A stretch of 64,000 nt of DNA from Lonepinella koalarum (GCF_004565475.1 NZ_SRHX01000006.1:62001-126000), one strand, 5' to 3'. Shown: positions 34,798 to 45,692, counted from the first letter of the stretch. Numbers and translations: made by a program. Notes: generated by a model not told the origin, from the sequence alone.

Positions 34798-36339
34798 ATG
34801 TTTCAACCTTATATTCAGGTATTGAATAAACAAGTAGATTATCATCTTGATCTCACCCAAGTGCTAACCACCCTTTGTCCACCCAATACGAATAGTTTAC
34901 TGCTTGAAAGTGCGGAGATTTCCAGTAAAAATAGTTTAAAAAGTTTGTTACTGATCAATGCGGCAGTAAAAATTTCTTGCACAGGACAAATTGTCACATT
35001 TAAAGCATTAACGGATAATGGAAATACCGTTTTAATTCACCTTGAACAAAAGTTACAGGGTTTAGCTACACTCACGAAACTTAATCAAACTACCCTACAA
35101 GCAGAATTTGCAGCACTCGATCAAAATCTTGATGAAGACAGTAAATTACAATCTGCCACTGTATTTGACGGACTTCGTCAAATTGCTACGCTTTATTCTC
35201 ATAGTCAAACGCCCATTTTTTTAGGCGGATTATTTGCCTATGATTTAGTGGCAAATTTTATTCCGATGGACGGTATTCAGTTACAAGATGATGGTTTAAC
35301 CTGCCCCGATTATGTCTTTTATCTAGCAGAAAATTTACTGCGTTTTGATCACCCAACCCAACAGGCAACATTGCAAACTTTCTGTTTTAATTCCAAAGCA
35401 TTAGCGGATTTGCAACAAAGTGCGGTGAAAATTTCGCAAGATTTACAGAACTTGAAACCGTTACCCGCCATTCAAAAAGCGGATACGCAGGTACAAATTA
35501 ATCACGATGACGGCAAATTTAAACAAATTATCACCGCACTTAAACGTCATATTTATGACGGTGATGTATTCCAAATTGTGCCATCTCGCCGTTTTTCGTT
35601 GCCTTGTCCCAATACGCTGGCGACCTATCGTCAGTTAAAATTGAATAATCCAAGCCCCTATATGTTCTTTATGCAAGATGATGAATTTACCCTATTCGGT
35701 GCATCACCTGAAAGTGCATTAAAATATTCAGCGGAAAATCGCCAGTTGGAAATTTACCCGATTGCAGGATCTCGCCCACGGGGATTTGATGCCAATGGTC
35801 AGATCGATCCTGAACTTGATGCTCGTTTAGAATTAGAAATGCGATTAGATCATAAAGAATTAGCCGAACATTTGATGTTGGTGGATTTAGCCCGTAACGA
35901 TATTGCTCGAGTCTGCGAAAGTGGTACACGTCAAGTGTGTGATTTAATGCAGGTCGATCGCTATTCACATATTATGCACTTGGTTTCTCGTGTAGTGGGT
36001 AAACTTCGCTCTGAATTAGATGCCTTACATGCTTATCAAGCCTGTATGAATATGGGAACGCTAACAGGTGCGCCGAAAATTAAAGCTATGCAGTTGATTT
36101 ATCAATTTGAGCAAGAAAAACGCCATAGCTACGGCGGTGCAGTGGGCTATTTAGGTTCAGACGGTAATTTCGACACTTGCATTGTGATTCGTTCCGCCTT
36201 TGTACAAAATGGCATAGCACACGTGCAAGCAGGCTGTGGCGAAGTGTTGGATTCCGATCCACAAATGGAAGCGGACGAAACTCGTCATAAAGCTCGTGCG
36301 GTGTTAAATACCATTATTCAAACTAACCAACTCGCATAA
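34798..36339 (+). CDS. trpE: Anthranilate synthase component I TrpE
   Basis: Chorismate-binding subunit that makes anthranilate with ammonia from TrpG. The 513-residue protein carries the N-terminal tryptophan-binding LLLESAEISSKNSLKSLL motif for feedback inhibition. The catalytic core contains DGDVFQIVPSRRFSL, GASPESALKY, YPIAGSRPRGFD, ELAEHLMLVDLARNDIARVC and TGAPKIKAMQLI. It is first in the trp operon. TrpG is a separate gene (E. coli fuses TrpG to TrpD). Internal uptake signals occur at about 35420 and 35534. Confidence 0.97.
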   Translation: MFQPYIQVLNKQVDYHLDLTQVLTTLCPPNTNSLLLESAEISSKNSLKSLLLINAAVKISCTGQIVTFKALTDNGNTVLIHLEQKLQGLATLTKLNQTTLQAEFAALDQNLDEDSKLQSATVFDGLRQIATLYSHSQTPIFLGGLFAYDLVANFIPMDGIQLQDDGLTCPDYVFYLAENLLRFDHPTQQATLQTFCFNSKALADLQQSAVKISQDLQNLKPLPAIQKADTQVQINHDDGKFKQIITALKRHIYDGDVFQIVPSRRFSLPCPNTLATYRQLKLNNPSPYMFFMQDDEFTLFGASPESALKYSAENRQLEIYPIAGSRPRGFDANGQIDPELDARLELEMRLDHKELAEHLMLVDLARNDIARVCESGTRQVCDLMQVDRYSHIMHLVSRVVGKLRSELDALHAYQACMNMGTLTGAPKIKAMQLIYQFEQEKRHSYGGAVGYLGSDGNFDTCIVIRSAFVQNGIAHVQAGCGEVLDSDPQMEADETRHKARAVLNTIIQTNQLA

Positions 36340-36349
36340 GGAACAAATT

Positions 36350-36928
36350 ATGGCAACTATCGTATTTTTAGACAATTTTGATTCCTTTACTTACAATCTG
36401 GTGGATCAATTCCGCACACTGGGGCATAACGTAAAAGTCTATCGCAACGACTGCGATCTGGATTTTTTAACCAAAATCTGCCTTGAACCTGACAGTATTT
36501 TGGCACTCTCTCCCGGACCTGGTACACCTGCTCAAGCTGGCAATATGCTTGCCTTAATTGAGAAAGTCAAAAATCAAGTGCCGATTATTGGGATTTGTTT
36601 GGGACATCAAGCCTTAATTGAATCTTTCGGCGGCAAGGTGGTTCATGCAGGCGAAGTGTTACACGGCAAAGTGTCAAAAATCAACCATGATGAACAAGCC
36701 ATGTTTAAGAATTTACCTAATCCAATGCCCGTGGCTCGCTATCATTCCCTCATGGGAACCGAATTACCCGATGAATTAATCGTCAATGCAGAATATCACC
36801 ATATTATTATGGCAATTCGTCATCGCACCTTGCCAATTTGTGCCTTTCAATTTCACCCTGAAAGTATTTTAACTGTTCAAGGTGGAAAATTATTAGAAAA
36901 TTCAATTCGTTGGTTAGTTAACCGATAA
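36350..36928 (+). CDS. trpG: Anthranilate synthase component II (glutamine amidotransferase) TrpG
   Basis: Class I glutamine amidotransferase of 192 residues supplying ammonia to TrpE. The start IVFLDNFDSFTYNLVDQF, oxyanion region LSPGPGTPAQAG, nucleophile Cys in PIIGICLGHQALIE, and the His-Glu pair in CAFQFHPESILT are all present. It begins 10 bases after trpE. A stand-alone trpG is the usual Pasteurellaceae arrangement. pabA could be confused with it, but the operon context decides. Confidence 0.97.
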   Translation: MATIVFLDNFDSFTYNLVDQFRTLGHNVKVYRNDCDLDFLTKICLEPDSILALSPGPGTPAQAGNMLALIEKVKNQVPIIGICLGHQALIESFGGKVVHAGEVLHGKVSKINHDEQAMFKNLPNPMPVARYHSLMGTELPDELIVNAEYHHIIMAIRHRTLPICAFQFHPESILTVQGGKLLENSIRWLVNR

Positions 36929-37324
<396 letters not shown>

Positions 37325-37334
37325 GGAGAACAAA

Positions 37335-38336
37335 ATGACAACCGAACAATTACTGGCTCAACTCTTTGAAAAACAACCATTAAGCCAAAAACAAGCAGAA
37401 CAACTATTTAACGCTGTTATGCACGGTGAATTAGCCAATGAACAATTAGCAGGGGCATTAATTGCCTTAAAATTACGTGGCGAAACACCAGAAGAAATCA
37501 GTGGTGCAGTCAATGCTGTGGTGGCAAATGCTCAACATTTCCCTACCCCATATTATGATTTTGCCGATATTGTCGGAACGGGGGGAGATGGTGCCAACAC
37601 CATTAATATTTCCACTGCCTCTGCCATTGTGGCTGCCAGTCTTGGTTTTAAAGTTGCCAAACACGGCAATCGTAGTGTATCGAGCAAAACTGGGGCGAGT
37701 GATGTACTGAGTGCGTTAGGGGTAAATATTGGAATGCGTGCTGAAACCGCACGCAAGGCGTTAGATGAAACCAATATTTGCTTTTTATGGGCGCAACAAT
37801 ATCATCAAGGTTTTAAATATGCTGCTCCAGTTCGCCAAGCCTTGAAGACTCGCACATTGTTTAACATTCTTGGTCCATTATGTAACCCTGCTCGCCCAAC
37901 GCATCAATTATTAGGGGTGTATTCGCCAGATTTAATTAAACCTTATGCGGAAACGGTAGTCCGTTTAGGAGGTAAAAATACCATTGTGGTACATGGTTTA
38001 GGGCTAGATGAAGTCGCCATTCATGGCAGAACGGATATCGCAGAAATTAGAAACGGCAAGATTGAATATTACAGGGTCACACCGTATGATTTCGGTTTTG
38101 AACCACAACCACTAGAAAGCCTACGTGGTGGTGAACCAGCAGAAAATGCACAATTTCTCACCGCACTTTTACAAGGCAAAGGCAAAACCGAACACGTTCA
38201 AGCCGTGGCAATGAACGTAGCCATGTTAATGAAAGTGTTTGGTCATCAAGATTTGAAACAAAATGCAGAACAAGTCCTTGGTGTGATAGCAAGCGGTAAA
38301 CCTTATCAAACTTTGCTAAAATTAACCCAGTATTAA
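37335..38336 (+). CDS. trpD: Anthranilate phosphoribosyltransferase TrpD
   Basis: Transfers phosphoribosyl from PRPP to anthranilate. The 333-residue protein contains the PRPP loop [16 protein letters not shown], then [21 protein letters not shown], the anthranilate-binding region and [16 protein letters not shown]. The N-terminal helical domain starts at [22 protein letters not shown]. It is a stand-alone enzyme, not fused to TrpG as in E. coli. A 95-base inverted-repeat element follows before trpCF. Confidence 0.97.
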   Translation: MTTEQLLAQLFEKQPLSQKQAEQLFNAVMHGELANEQLAGALIALKLRGETPEEISGAVNAVVANAQHFPTPYYDFADIVGTGGDGANTINISTASAIVAASLGFKVAKHGNRSVSSKTGASDVLSALGVNIGMRAETARKALDETNICFLWAQQYHQGFKYAAPVRQALKTRTLFNILGPLCNPARPTHQLLGVYSPDLIKPYAETVVRLGGKNTIVVHGLGLDEVAIHGRTDIAEIRNGKIEYYRVTPYDFGFEPQPLESLRGGEPAENAQFLTALLQGKGKTEHVQAVAMNVAMLMKVFGHQDLKQNAEQVLGVIASGKPYQTLLKLTQY

Positions 38337-38345
38337 CATATAAAC

Positions 38346-38440
38346 ATTGTAGGGGCGTATTGCATACGCCCAAAAATCCTACATAAATCATGAATAATGA
38401 TAAAATTGAGCGTTAGGGCGTATGCAATACGCCCCTACAA
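38346..38440. repeat. 95-base nested inverted-repeat element, copy 2
   Basis: Perfect 25-base arms (38347-38371 and 38416-38440) share the sequence TGTAGGGGCGTATTGC with copy 1 at 1200-1299, while the central ~44 bases differ. Arms are self-palindromic as in copy 1. The element fills the trpD-trpCF gap, inside the operon. The matching arms with unrelated centres suggest that the ends define the element. Confidence 0.9.
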
Positions 38441-38468
38441 CTATCAAAACAATCCAGAATAAAAAAAT

Positions 38469-39902
38469 ATGAACATCAACAAAAACGCCCCAACCATTCT
38501 CCAAAAAATCGTACTCGATAAATTGGACTGGGTAAAACAGAAAAAAACCGAATTTCCGCTAAACGAATTTCAACAAAAAATCACCCATTCTGACCGCAGT
38601 TTTTATCAAGCCCTAATGTCATCAAAGACACAAGGCAATCATCAACAACCTGCTTTTATTTTAGAATGTAAAAAAGCCTCGCCGTCTAAAGGCTTAATTC
38701 GTGCCGAATTCAATTTGGCAGAGATTGCTCATGTATATAAACATTATGCGACCGCTATTTCCGTACTGACTGATGAAAAATATTTCCAAGGTGATTTTGC
38801 TTATATTCAGCAAGTACGAAATATCGTCAGCCAGCCCGTGTTATGCAAGGATTTTATGGTGGACGAATACCAAGTTTATTTGGCTCGCTACCACCAAGCA
38901 GATGCGATTTTATTAATGCTTTCCGTGGTAGATGATGAAACATACCAAAAATTATCTGACCTTGCTCATCAGCTTGATATGGGTGTATTAACCGAAACCA
39001 GTAACGAAGCGGAATTTGAACGAGCCTTGAGCTTAGGGGCAAAAATTATCGGGGTAAATAACCGTAATTTGCACGATCTCACGGTGGATTTAAATCGGGT
39101 CAAATACTTGGTGGAAAAATATCAACATCAGATTCCAGCGGATTCTCGCATTATCAGCGAATCAGGGATTTATACACACGCTCAAGTGCAACAGCTAAAA
39201 TCTGTGTCACACGGCTTTTTAATCGGCAGTAGCTTAATGGGTAGTACAGATTTAAATAATGCCGTACGTTCAGTGATTTTCGGCGAAAATAAAGTCTGCG
39301 GTTTAACTCGTCCGCAAGATGTGCAAGAAGCATACAAGCAAGGCGCTTTATACGGCGGTTTAATTTTTGCGGAAAAATCCCCAAGGAAGCTCAGTTTGAG
39401 ACAAGCACAAGAATTAGTCACCACTGCCCCATTGCGTTTTGTCGGTGTTTTCCAGAATCAGGAAATTGATTTTATCGTGAAAATTGCCAGCCAACTGCAA
39501 CTTTTTGCGGTGCAATTACACGGTTCAGAAAATGCCGAATTTATCACCGCACTTCGTGCCGAACTGCCTGAAAATATTCAAATCTGGCAAGCGGTTTCGG
39601 TGGATATTGACAACCAAACTGCGCTGCAAATTGATGAAATTTCAGTGGTCAATCGCTATGTTCTCGATAGTCAAATAGGTAATCAACAAGGCGGTACAGG
39701 CAAACCCTTTGACTGGTCAAAAATTCCTGCCGAATTGAAAAATCGCATTATGCTAGCAGGTGGGATTAGTCCAGAAAATATTGATCTTGCGCTTCAACAA
39801 GGCTGTTTAGGACTAGACTTAAATTCAGGCGTAGAAAGTGCCAAAGGGATAAAAAGTGCGGAGAAATTGACTGCAGTTTTTGAAAAAATTCATCGTTTTT
39901 AA
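38469..39902 (+). CDS. trpC: Bifunctional indole-3-glycerol phosphate synthase/phosphoribosylanthranilate isomerase TrpCF
   Basis: Two TIM-barrel enzymes in one 477-residue chain. The N-terminal synthase half (about 1-260) has [30 protein letters not shown] and [14 protein letters not shown]. The C-terminal isomerase half (about 265-477) has [44 protein letters not shown] and [11 protein letters not shown]. The fused form matches E. coli TrpC. It is the last gene of the operon; trpB and trpA are not here and are separate in Pasteurellaceae. Confidence 0.97.
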   Translation: MNINKNAPTILQKIVLDKLDWVKQKKTEFPLNEFQQKITHSDRSFYQALMSSKTQGNHQQPAFILECKKASPSKGLIRAEFNLAEIAHVYKHYATAISVLTDEKYFQGDFAYIQQVRNIVSQPVLCKDFMVDEYQVYLARYHQADAILLMLSVVDDETYQKLSDLAHQLDMGVLTETSNEAEFERALSLGAKIIGVNNRNLHDLTVDLNRVKYLVEKYQHQIPADSRIISESGIYTHAQVQQLKSVSHGFLIGSSLMGSTDLNNAVRSVIFGENKVCGLTRPQDVQEAYKQGALYGGLIFAEKSPRKLSLRQAQELVTTAPLRFVGVFQNQEIDFIVKIASQLQLFAVQLHGSENAEFITALRAELPENIQIWQAVSVDIDNQTALQIDEISVVNRYVLDSQIGNQQGGTGKPFDWSKIPAELKNRIMLAGGISPENIDLALQQGCLGLDLNSGVESAKGIKSAEKLTAVFEKIHRF

Positions 39903-39911
39903 ATGAACTAA

Positions 39912-39931
39912 AGGGCGGATTTTTCCGCCCT
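39912..39931. terminator. Terminator between trpCF and mscS
   Basis: AGGGCGGA (39912-39919) and TCCGCCCT (39924-39931) form a tight GC-rich hairpin with a four-base T loop, between convergent genes. Confidence 0.8.
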
Positions 39932-39949
39932 AATATTTCCGCTCAAACC

Positions 39950-40846
39950 TTAATCTTGCTGATTGCTCGCATTGCTCACAATATGCAAATCCATTTGGTC
40001 ATAAGGAATAGATACACCCGCTTCATCAAAGGCAAGTTTGACCTGTTCCAACATATCCCAATACACCGTCCAGTAATCGGAGGTTTTCACCCAGCAACGA
40101 GTTTTTAGCTGCACACTGCTTGCTTCTAATGCACCAACCACCACGGTAGCGGCTGGATTTTTTAGGATCAACTCGTGTTTTGCCAACAAACTATCCACGA
40201 TTTCTTTGGCTTGTTTTAGGTTAGATTCATAGGAAATATCAAAATCCCATTCCACACGGCGAGTGTGATTAAGGGAATAATTGACAATGCTATCGGAAAA
40301 CACCTTACCATTTGGTACGAGTACACCTTTGTTATCGCCCGTTTTTAGCTCTAACATCAGCAAGCCCATTTGTTTCACGGTACCTGATTTTCCCCCTGCT
40401 TCAATAAAATCGCCTGTTTTAAAAGGTTTGAAAATCAGCAACATCACACCCGCAGCGAAATTTTGCAAGGAATTTTGCAAGGATAAACCAATGGCTAAAC
40501 CAGCCGCACCGATTAATGCCACCAAGGAACTGGTGTTAATGCCTAATTGAGATAAAGCGGCAATCACCGTAATTAATAACAATAAGAAATAACTGATAGA
40601 GCTAACAAAACTTTTTAGCATATCATCTTTAGAAGAAGCCAATACCGCTTTGCCTAAAATATTGCTCACAAATCTAGAAATGTGTTTACCGATCCAAAAA
40701 ATTAAAATAGCAAGTAAAATCTTGGTTCCATAAGGAATAACCCACTCATTAAGAATTTGTTTAATATCCATATTGATAAAAGATTCAACAATTTGCCCCG
40801 TTTGTCCAACGATGTCTAACTGTACGTTTTCTGTATTTTCTGACAT
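39950..40846 (-). CDS. mscS: Small-conductance mechanosensitive channel MscS
   Basis: Inner-membrane tension-gated channel that releases solutes on hypo-osmotic shock. The 298-residue protein has three membrane segments (about 40-60, 85-105 and 110-135). The pore helix ALIGAAGLAIGLSLQNSLQNFAAGVMLLIFKPF shows the Gly/Ala packing pattern of MscS TM3. The cytoplasmic beta domain begins KTGDFIEAGGKSGTVKQMGLL, and PNGKVFSDSIVNYS is typical. Length is close to E. coli MscS (286). It is transcribed alone. Confidence 0.95.
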   Translation of the reverse strand: MSENTENVQLDIVGQTGQIVESFINMDIKQILNEWVIPYGTKILLAILIFWIGKHISRFVSNILGKAVLASSKDDMLKSFVSSISYFLLLLITVIAALSQLGINTSSLVALIGAAGLAIGLSLQNSLQNFAAGVMLLIFKPFKTGDFIEAGGKSGTVKQMGLLMLELKTGDNKGVLVPNGKVFSDSIVNYSLNHTRRVEWDFDISYESNLKQAKEIVDSLLAKHELILKNPAATVVVGALEASSVQLKTRCWVKTSDYWTVYWDMLEQVKLAFDEAGVSIPYDQMDLHIVSNASNQQD

Positions 40847-40898
40847 TACTGCCCCTCATTTGTTAATAAAATGTTATTACAACATAAATTCACTCAGA

Positions 40899-41996
40899 TT
40901 ACAAACCTGCTCCCGCCTTAATCCGATCCGCAAACATGCCGACACTTAACGCATAATAGTTGGAACGGTTCCAGTCTAAAATGGTGCGAAAATTATTTGA
41001 AACTAAGAATGCTCTTCCTACTTGTTTATCAGGTAACACCAACCAAAGATCCGCAGAAGATAAGGCAGTTAATTTTTGTGCTTCGGCACTGCTTTTTAGC
41101 ATGATACCTTGAGCTTGCCAATTTGTTAAAGAACGTGCTTTATTTTTTTCCGTACCAGATAAAGCAAGATTAACGGGCTGAGTAAGCTGTACTTCTACGC
41201 CCCAAGGTAAACGGTTATCCCAGCCGACAGTATGCAAATAATTTGCAATCGAAGCAAAAACGTCATGTTCATTTTGCCAAATATCTTTACGACCGTCATT
41301 ATCACCATCTACAGCATAATTTAGATAGGAGGTTGGCATAAATTGGGTTTGTCCCATTGCACCCGCCCATGAACCTAGCATTTGAGTTCGGTTTAAATAA
41401 CCTTGATCCAGCATTTTCATTGCATTAATAAATTCTTGGCTAAATAATTTTTCACGGCGACCGTCAAAAGCCAAGGTGGCTAACACAGAAAGCACATCAT
41501 AGTTACCTTGATAGTAACCAAAACTGCTTTCCATGCCCCACAGTGCCAAAATAAATTCTTGTTGCACACCGTATTTTTGGCTGGCTTTTTGCAATGACGT
41601 GCGAACGTCCCAATAATTATCTTCCGCTTTATTCACCTTGGCTTGGGTTAAGTGTTTATTAATATAATTTGTTACGCCGTTCGGATTGGGTGGTAACGGT
41701 GGTTGATTTTTAAGGCGTGCCGCATTGCCCGCTTGTTTTTGATCTAAACGTACCGCACTTTCAATATAATGAATGTTATTTTGAGCATTTAAGGTTTTCG
41801 CAGATACGCCCTGTCCCACGGCTTTTTGTTTTAAAAATTGTACGTAATCATTAAAATTATCTAACGTACGATCTTTGCTGTAGATTGCATTACTGTCTAA
41901 CGCATTGACGGCTGAGTTTGACGTATTATTTGATGAAGAACAACCAGCTAAGATTAACCCCGTACAAAGTGCGGTGATTTCTAATAAAGTTTTCAT
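40899..41996 (-). CDS. mltB: Membrane-bound lytic murein transglycosylase B
   Basis: Outer-membrane lipoprotein that cleaves peptidoglycan glycan strands with formation of 1,6-anhydro ends. The signal and lipobox LILAGCSSS place the acylated Cys at about residue 19. The catalytic Glu is in FILALWGMESSFGYYQGNYDVL. Other landmarks are SWAGAMGQTQFMPTSYLNYAVD and RKDIWQNEHDVFASIANYLH. The 365-residue length fits MltB. It follows the glycan cluster (8-base gap to the last GT2 stop side) but is probably a separate housekeeping gene. Confidence 0.95.
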   Translation of the reverse strand: MKTLLEITALCTGLILAGCSSSNNTSNSAVNALDSNAIYSKDRTLDNFNDYVQFLKQKAVGQGVSAKTLNAQNNIHYIESAVRLDQKQAGNAARLKNQPPLPPNPNGVTNYINKHLTQAKVNKAEDNYWDVRTSLQKASQKYGVQQEFILALWGMESSFGYYQGNYDVLSVLATLAFDGRREKLFSQEFINAMKMLDQGYLNRTQMLGSWAGAMGQTQFMPTSYLNYAVDGDNDGRKDIWQNEHDVFASIANYLHTVGWDNRLPWGVEVQLTQPVNLALSGTEKNKARSLTNWQAQGIMLKSSAEAQKLTALSSADLWLVLPDKQVGRAFLVSNNFRTILDWNRSNYYALSVGMFADRIKAGAGL

Positions 41997-42004
41997 TTAC
42001 GTTC

Positions 42005-42808
42005 CTACTTCCGAATAAATTTATAGATTATTTCCAATAATGATTTTGGCAATAAGCGTAGCAACATGCGAGATAAAAAGACCACCAAACCTGACACCGG
42101 ATTTTGTAATTTCACTTGCGATTTTAATTGATAAAGTTGCCATTCAAATTTGGCTTGCTCAATGCCACGTCGGCGACCCACCATGCCATTCCCTACCCTT
42201 GCATAAACCAGTACATCAGGCAAATTGGCGACATTTGTCGGATGGTGAGCGACTAAGTTAATCCATAAATAATAATCTTCTTGCAAACCTTGATAACCGC
42301 CTGCATTCAATACCGCTTGGCGTTTATAAGCCACGGTCATGTGATTAAACGGGCAACGTTTTTGGGTGAATTTTACAATTTCATCCGCAGTGGTTGGCAC
42401 TTTACGGAAGCTAACAATATCCTCAATCGATGATCCAAATTCTGCAATTTGTCCGCCGAAAATCACCACATCAGGATTTTCTTCAATAAAAGCAAGCTGT
42501 TTTTCAAAACGGTCAGGATAGCAAATATCGTCCGTATCCATGCGGAAAACCCATTCATGGCTCGCCGATTTTATCCCTTGATTTAACGCTTTACCTAAAC
42601 CAACATTTTGTTCTAATGGGACTAATTTAAAAGGTAATGTTGCTTTAAATTCATCAATCACCGCCTGCAATTCTGATGTAATCGCACCGTCTAACACCAA
42701 CACAATTTCATCGGCTGGGTGAGTTTGATCGACTAAACTTTGTAAACATTCCCGTAAGAATGTGGGATTTTCCTTGATGTATAAGGACATTAATACTGAA
42801 AATTTCAT
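42005..42808 (-). CDS. Glycosyltransferase family 2
   Basis: GT-A fold sugar transferase of 267 residues, probably acting on LPS or another surface glycan at the inner face of the membrane. The start FSVLMSLYIKENPTFLRECLQSLVDQ and the metal-binding motif VFRMDTDDICYPDRFEKQ are clear; the acceptor region has CPFNHMTVAYKRQAVLNAGGY. A basic C-terminal tail (RMLLRLLPKSLLEIIYKFIRK) may bind the membrane. It is the last gene of the six-gene glycan cluster. Sugar donor and linkage cannot be told. Confidence 0.88.
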   Translation of the reverse strand: MKFSVLMSLYIKENPTFLRECLQSLVDQTHPADEIVLVLDGAITSELQAVIDEFKATLPFKLVPLEQNVGLGKALNQGIKSASHEWVFRMDTDDICYPDRFEKQLAFIEENPDVVIFGGQIAEFGSSIEDIVSFRKVPTTADEIVKFTQKRCPFNHMTVAYKRQAVLNAGGYQGLQEDYYLWINLVAHHPTNVANLPDVLVYARVGNGMVGRRRGIEQAKFEWQLYQLKSQVKLQNPVSGLVVFLSRMLLRLLPKSLLEIIYKFIRK

Positions 42809-42820
42809 TGTTTGTTCCGT

Positions 42821-43702
42821 TTAAATATAGCGTTTTAAATTTATCGCCAACCGCGGCGAAATGCTGCTCACAATAGCAATCATCAAATGCTTAACATTGT
42901 GGCTCAACATAAAAATCTTGAAATAATAATAACCTGCTTTACGTGATAAATTCATCGCATAAGGATATGCCAGCATATACAACGAATTGATGGCAAAATT
43001 TTTCGCTTGCTGTTCAGTTTTGACATATTGTTGACCGATCATCGCAATGGCTTTTTCGGTGTTTTCCGTATTCGTGGATACACTCGATCTTTTGGTATGA
43101 AAAGCACAGATACTCAATGGCTCATCAATATATTTTGGGCGAAAATCAGGGCAACTTACGGCTTTTAACACAAATTCATAATCTTCTAAAGATTTTAACG
43201 CCGTGGATAATCCACCTAACTGCCAAAAGAAGTCTTTTTTAATCGCAATCATCGGCATACCACCGATTTTATTGACCAATAAAATCCTTTCTAATGAAAT
43301 CTCTTGCTCTTTAATCGGCTTAGTCACATAACTAAATTTCTCATTCACCATTTCACATTTGGCAGGATGATAAATAAAGTTCAGCGTTGAATTTTGCTCA
43401 ATGGTTTCGGCAATCATTTGACATTTTCGCTCATCAAAACGATCATCATCATCTAAAAATAATAACCACTCGCCTGTTGCCATTTTGGCACCATTATTAC
43501 GACTTTGAGCGGGTCCAGCATTTTGTTCATTACGAATAAGTTTAACCTCAAAGCTAAAAGTGCGGTCAATTTTTAATGGATTTGGCGAACAATCATCAAC
43601 CACAATGACATCAAAATTCTTTGCGGTTTGTTGTTCTAAACTCACCAATAAACGATTAACTTCCAGATTACGATTATAGGAAGGTATGATAATACTAAAC
43701 AT
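42821..43702 (-). CDS. Glycosyltransferase family 2
   Basis: 293-residue GT-A fold transferase. The N terminus FSIIIPSYNRNLEVNRLLVSLEQQ, ARSN-type region GPAQSRNNGAKMATGEWLLFLDDDDRFDERK (DDDD metal site) and SLEDYEFVLKAV are typical GT2 features. The C terminus is basic and amphipathic. It overlaps the upstream Wzy-like gene by eight bases, so it is translated from the same mRNA. Donor and acceptor are unknown. Confidence 0.88.
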   Translation of the reverse strand: MFSIIIPSYNRNLEVNRLLVSLEQQTAKNFDVIVVDDCSPNPLKIDRTFSFEVKLIRNEQNAGPAQSRNNGAKMATGEWLLFLDDDDRFDERKCQMIAETIEQNSTLNFIYHPAKCEMVNEKFSYVTKPIKEQEISLERILLVNKIGGMPMIAIKKDFFWQLGGLSTALKSLEDYEFVLKAVSCPDFRPKYIDEPLSICAFHTKRSSVSTNTENTEKAIAMIGQQYVKTEQQAKNFAINSLYMLAYPYAMNLSRKAGYYYFKIFMLSHNVKHLMIAIVSSISPRLAINLKRYI

Positions 43703-44903
43703 GATTTTTTCTCACAATTTGTTTACCCTGCCCACCAAACAACGAAATAAACATTAAAAAGATAAACATAATCCCAGGGTAAGCGTAGGTATCGGCTTTG
43801 ACATTTAATAAACTCAACAATAACAAGCTAGATAAAATAAATTTCCAACTGCCATTAAACCAGTTATCCGCAATCCGTTTCACAAAATAAGCAGTCACCA
43901 CAAAACAAACTGCAATATAACCGATACCACCATATAATGCCTGACGAATAAAACCAGAGTCCGATCCGCCATAATAACCTTTGCCGTTCAGATTATAATA
44001 TAAGCCGTCACCTATCATCAGTTGTTTTAAACCTGGCATAAATAAATGTTTTTGCATTAAGGTATCGGTGGAAGAAGATAACCCAGTAGAAATACCAATA
44101 AATTTAGACGCTGGACGATCTGTCCCATAAATCAAATTAATCAAGGGTTCTAAAGCATGTTCAATATAAAGGCTTGATTGATAATTTATGGCTAAAACAA
44201 AAATTAATATACCAAACAATATTATCGGCAAAATATAATCTCGTTTAAAATAAAGGACTAAGCTGAAAACGGAGAGTAATAAAAATGTTCTGCCTGAAAT
44301 CAATCCGATACATAACATTAAAAACACATAAATCCCTTGCAATTTAGCGTGCTTCTCGGCATAAGCTAATAAAAAATGCAAAAGCATTAAGTAAAAGGCA
44401 CTTAATTGGAAAAAGGCGGATGATGTTATGTTGTATAAACGATATTCCTGCTCCGATCCTGTAAACCGCGGTAAAATGGCACTGGCATTTGTACCTAATG
44501 CAATGCTGACTAAAAACGGAATACCCGTTAGTGCTAAAACACCCATAATAGACTGTGCCACTATTCCTATTTTAATATCTCGAATAAATAGGCTTTTTTC
44601 TTGTTGCAGATAAAATAAATTATAAATTGCAATCCCCAATATAAATATCACCAACAGTTTAATATACATACTCAGTACACCAAACTCTGCTGTACCATTA
44701 ATCAAAATCGGGATCACGGAAACAAGCACTAAAGCAGCACAAACGAATAAACTGTCTGCTGGAATAATCACTTGATTAATTTGTTTTTTATACCATTTAT
44801 AAGCCAACCATAACACCGCAATAACACCAGCGACTAGACTCATTCGGATAAAATGAAAAGTCCAAGGATCATAAAGATAAAATAAATTAAATAATGCTGA
44901 CAT
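43695..44903 (-). CDS. Wzy-like polysaccharide polymerase (multi-pass membrane protein)
   Basis: 402-residue very hydrophobic protein with about ten to eleven predicted membrane segments and one larger periplasmic loop at about 245-320, the usual O-antigen polymerase/ligase layout. Clear sequence motifs are lacking, as is normal for Wzy. The loop contains GDGLYYNLNGKGYYGGSDSGFIRQALYGGIG, reminiscent of the polymerase family. Position between a GT25 and two GT2 genes, downstream of a flippase, supports a Wzy role. A WaaL-type ligase is the main alternative. Confidence 0.75.
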   Translation of the reverse strand: MSALFNLFYLYDPWTFHFIRMSLVAGVIAVLWLAYKWYKKQINQVIIPADSLFVCAALVLVSVIPILINGTAEFGVLSMYIKLLVIFILGIAIYNLFYLQQEKSLFIRDIKIGIVAQSIMGVLALTGIPFLVSIALGTNASAILPRFTGSEQEYRLYNITSSAFFQLSAFYLMLLHFLLAYAEKHAKLQGIYVFLMLCIGLISGRTFLLLSVFSLVLYFKRDYILPIILFGILIFVLAINYQSSLYIEHALEPLINLIYGTDRPASKFIGISTGLSSSTDTLMQKHLFMPGLKQLMIGDGLYYNLNGKGYYGGSDSGFIRQALYGGIGYIAVCFVVTAYFVKRIADNWFNGSWKFILSSLLLLSLLNVKADTYAYPGIMFIFLMFISLFGGQGKQIVRKNHV

Positions 44904-45676
44904 TATAAATTTCTCTTAATCGCTAATAGCTTTTTGGCTGGAAATTTCAGCCATTTTTGCCACCAACTATGTTTTAAGGCAGCACGTAAATCGGCTAAAT
45001 TACTGGCTAATTTGGGGTTTTCAATCACCATTAACGGACGAATCACGACAATATCTAAGCCTAATTGTTTCTCAAACCAAATAAAATCATCTGCCAACCA
45101 GAAGATCTTTTGCTGTTGTTCAATGTAATCTAAGAACTTTTGACAAGCCGATTTTGTTATTAAATAAGCCACCGTGCCTGCAAAATAATTTTTATAAGGA
45201 TAAGCATAACGATAACCCGTTGTCGCTATCTTCTTTTGCAGAAAACGCAATGTGGTTGGATAATTAATCTTCAACTCAATATCATCAAAGGTTGGGATTT
45301 TTGATTGTCCGACTAAAATAATATCGGCGGTAAGACTTTCAGTTAAAAGTGCGGTCAAATTTTGCTGAAAATTTTCTGCCAACAACGCATCATCTTCACA
45401 GACTAAAGCATAGTCATTTGCTTGAACAGTTTCATCATCTACAATTTTTTGATAAACCGCTAAATGGCTTAAAGTACAACCGATTTCCCCTTTAGTCACT
45501 TCTCGCCCGTAGGCTTGTTTAAACCCATTAAAATCAAAACGGCTTTCTAATTCTGATGGTGACAAATTCATGGTATTAATAGCATTAAATACGTCAAAAT
45601 CTGCTGTATCTGGTTGAGAGAAAAATAATTTCCTACGTTGTATGTCTTTTTCTAAAGAAATTAAAAATTTTCGCAT
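44903..45676 (-). CDS. Glycosyltransferase family 25 (LPS-type)
   Basis: 257-residue transferase of the family containing H. influenzae Lex1/Lic2A and Neisseria LgtB, which add galactose or related sugars to lipooligosaccharide. Landmarks are FLISLEKDIQRRKLFFSQ, REVTKGEIGCTLSHLAVYQKIVDD and YALVCEDDALLAENF (EDD acidic motif). The start MRKFLISLEKD is preferred to a Met four codons upstream. Its last base is shared with the next gene's start. I saw no phase-variable tetranucleotide tract in it, unlike lic2A. Confidence 0.87.
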   Translation of the reverse strand: MRKFLISLEKDIQRRKLFFSQPDTADFDVFNAINTMNLSPSELESRFDFNGFKQAYGREVTKGEIGCTLSHLAVYQKIVDDETVQANDYALVCEDDALLAENFQQNLTALLTESLTADIILVGQSKIPTFDDIELKINYPTTLRFLQKKIATTGYRYAYPYKNYFAGTVAYLITKSACQKFLDYIEQQQKIFWLADDFIWFEKQLGLDIVVIRPLMVIENPKLASNLADLRAALKHSWWQKWLKFPAKKLLAIKRNL

Positions 45677-45692
45677 TTTACACCGCACTTTT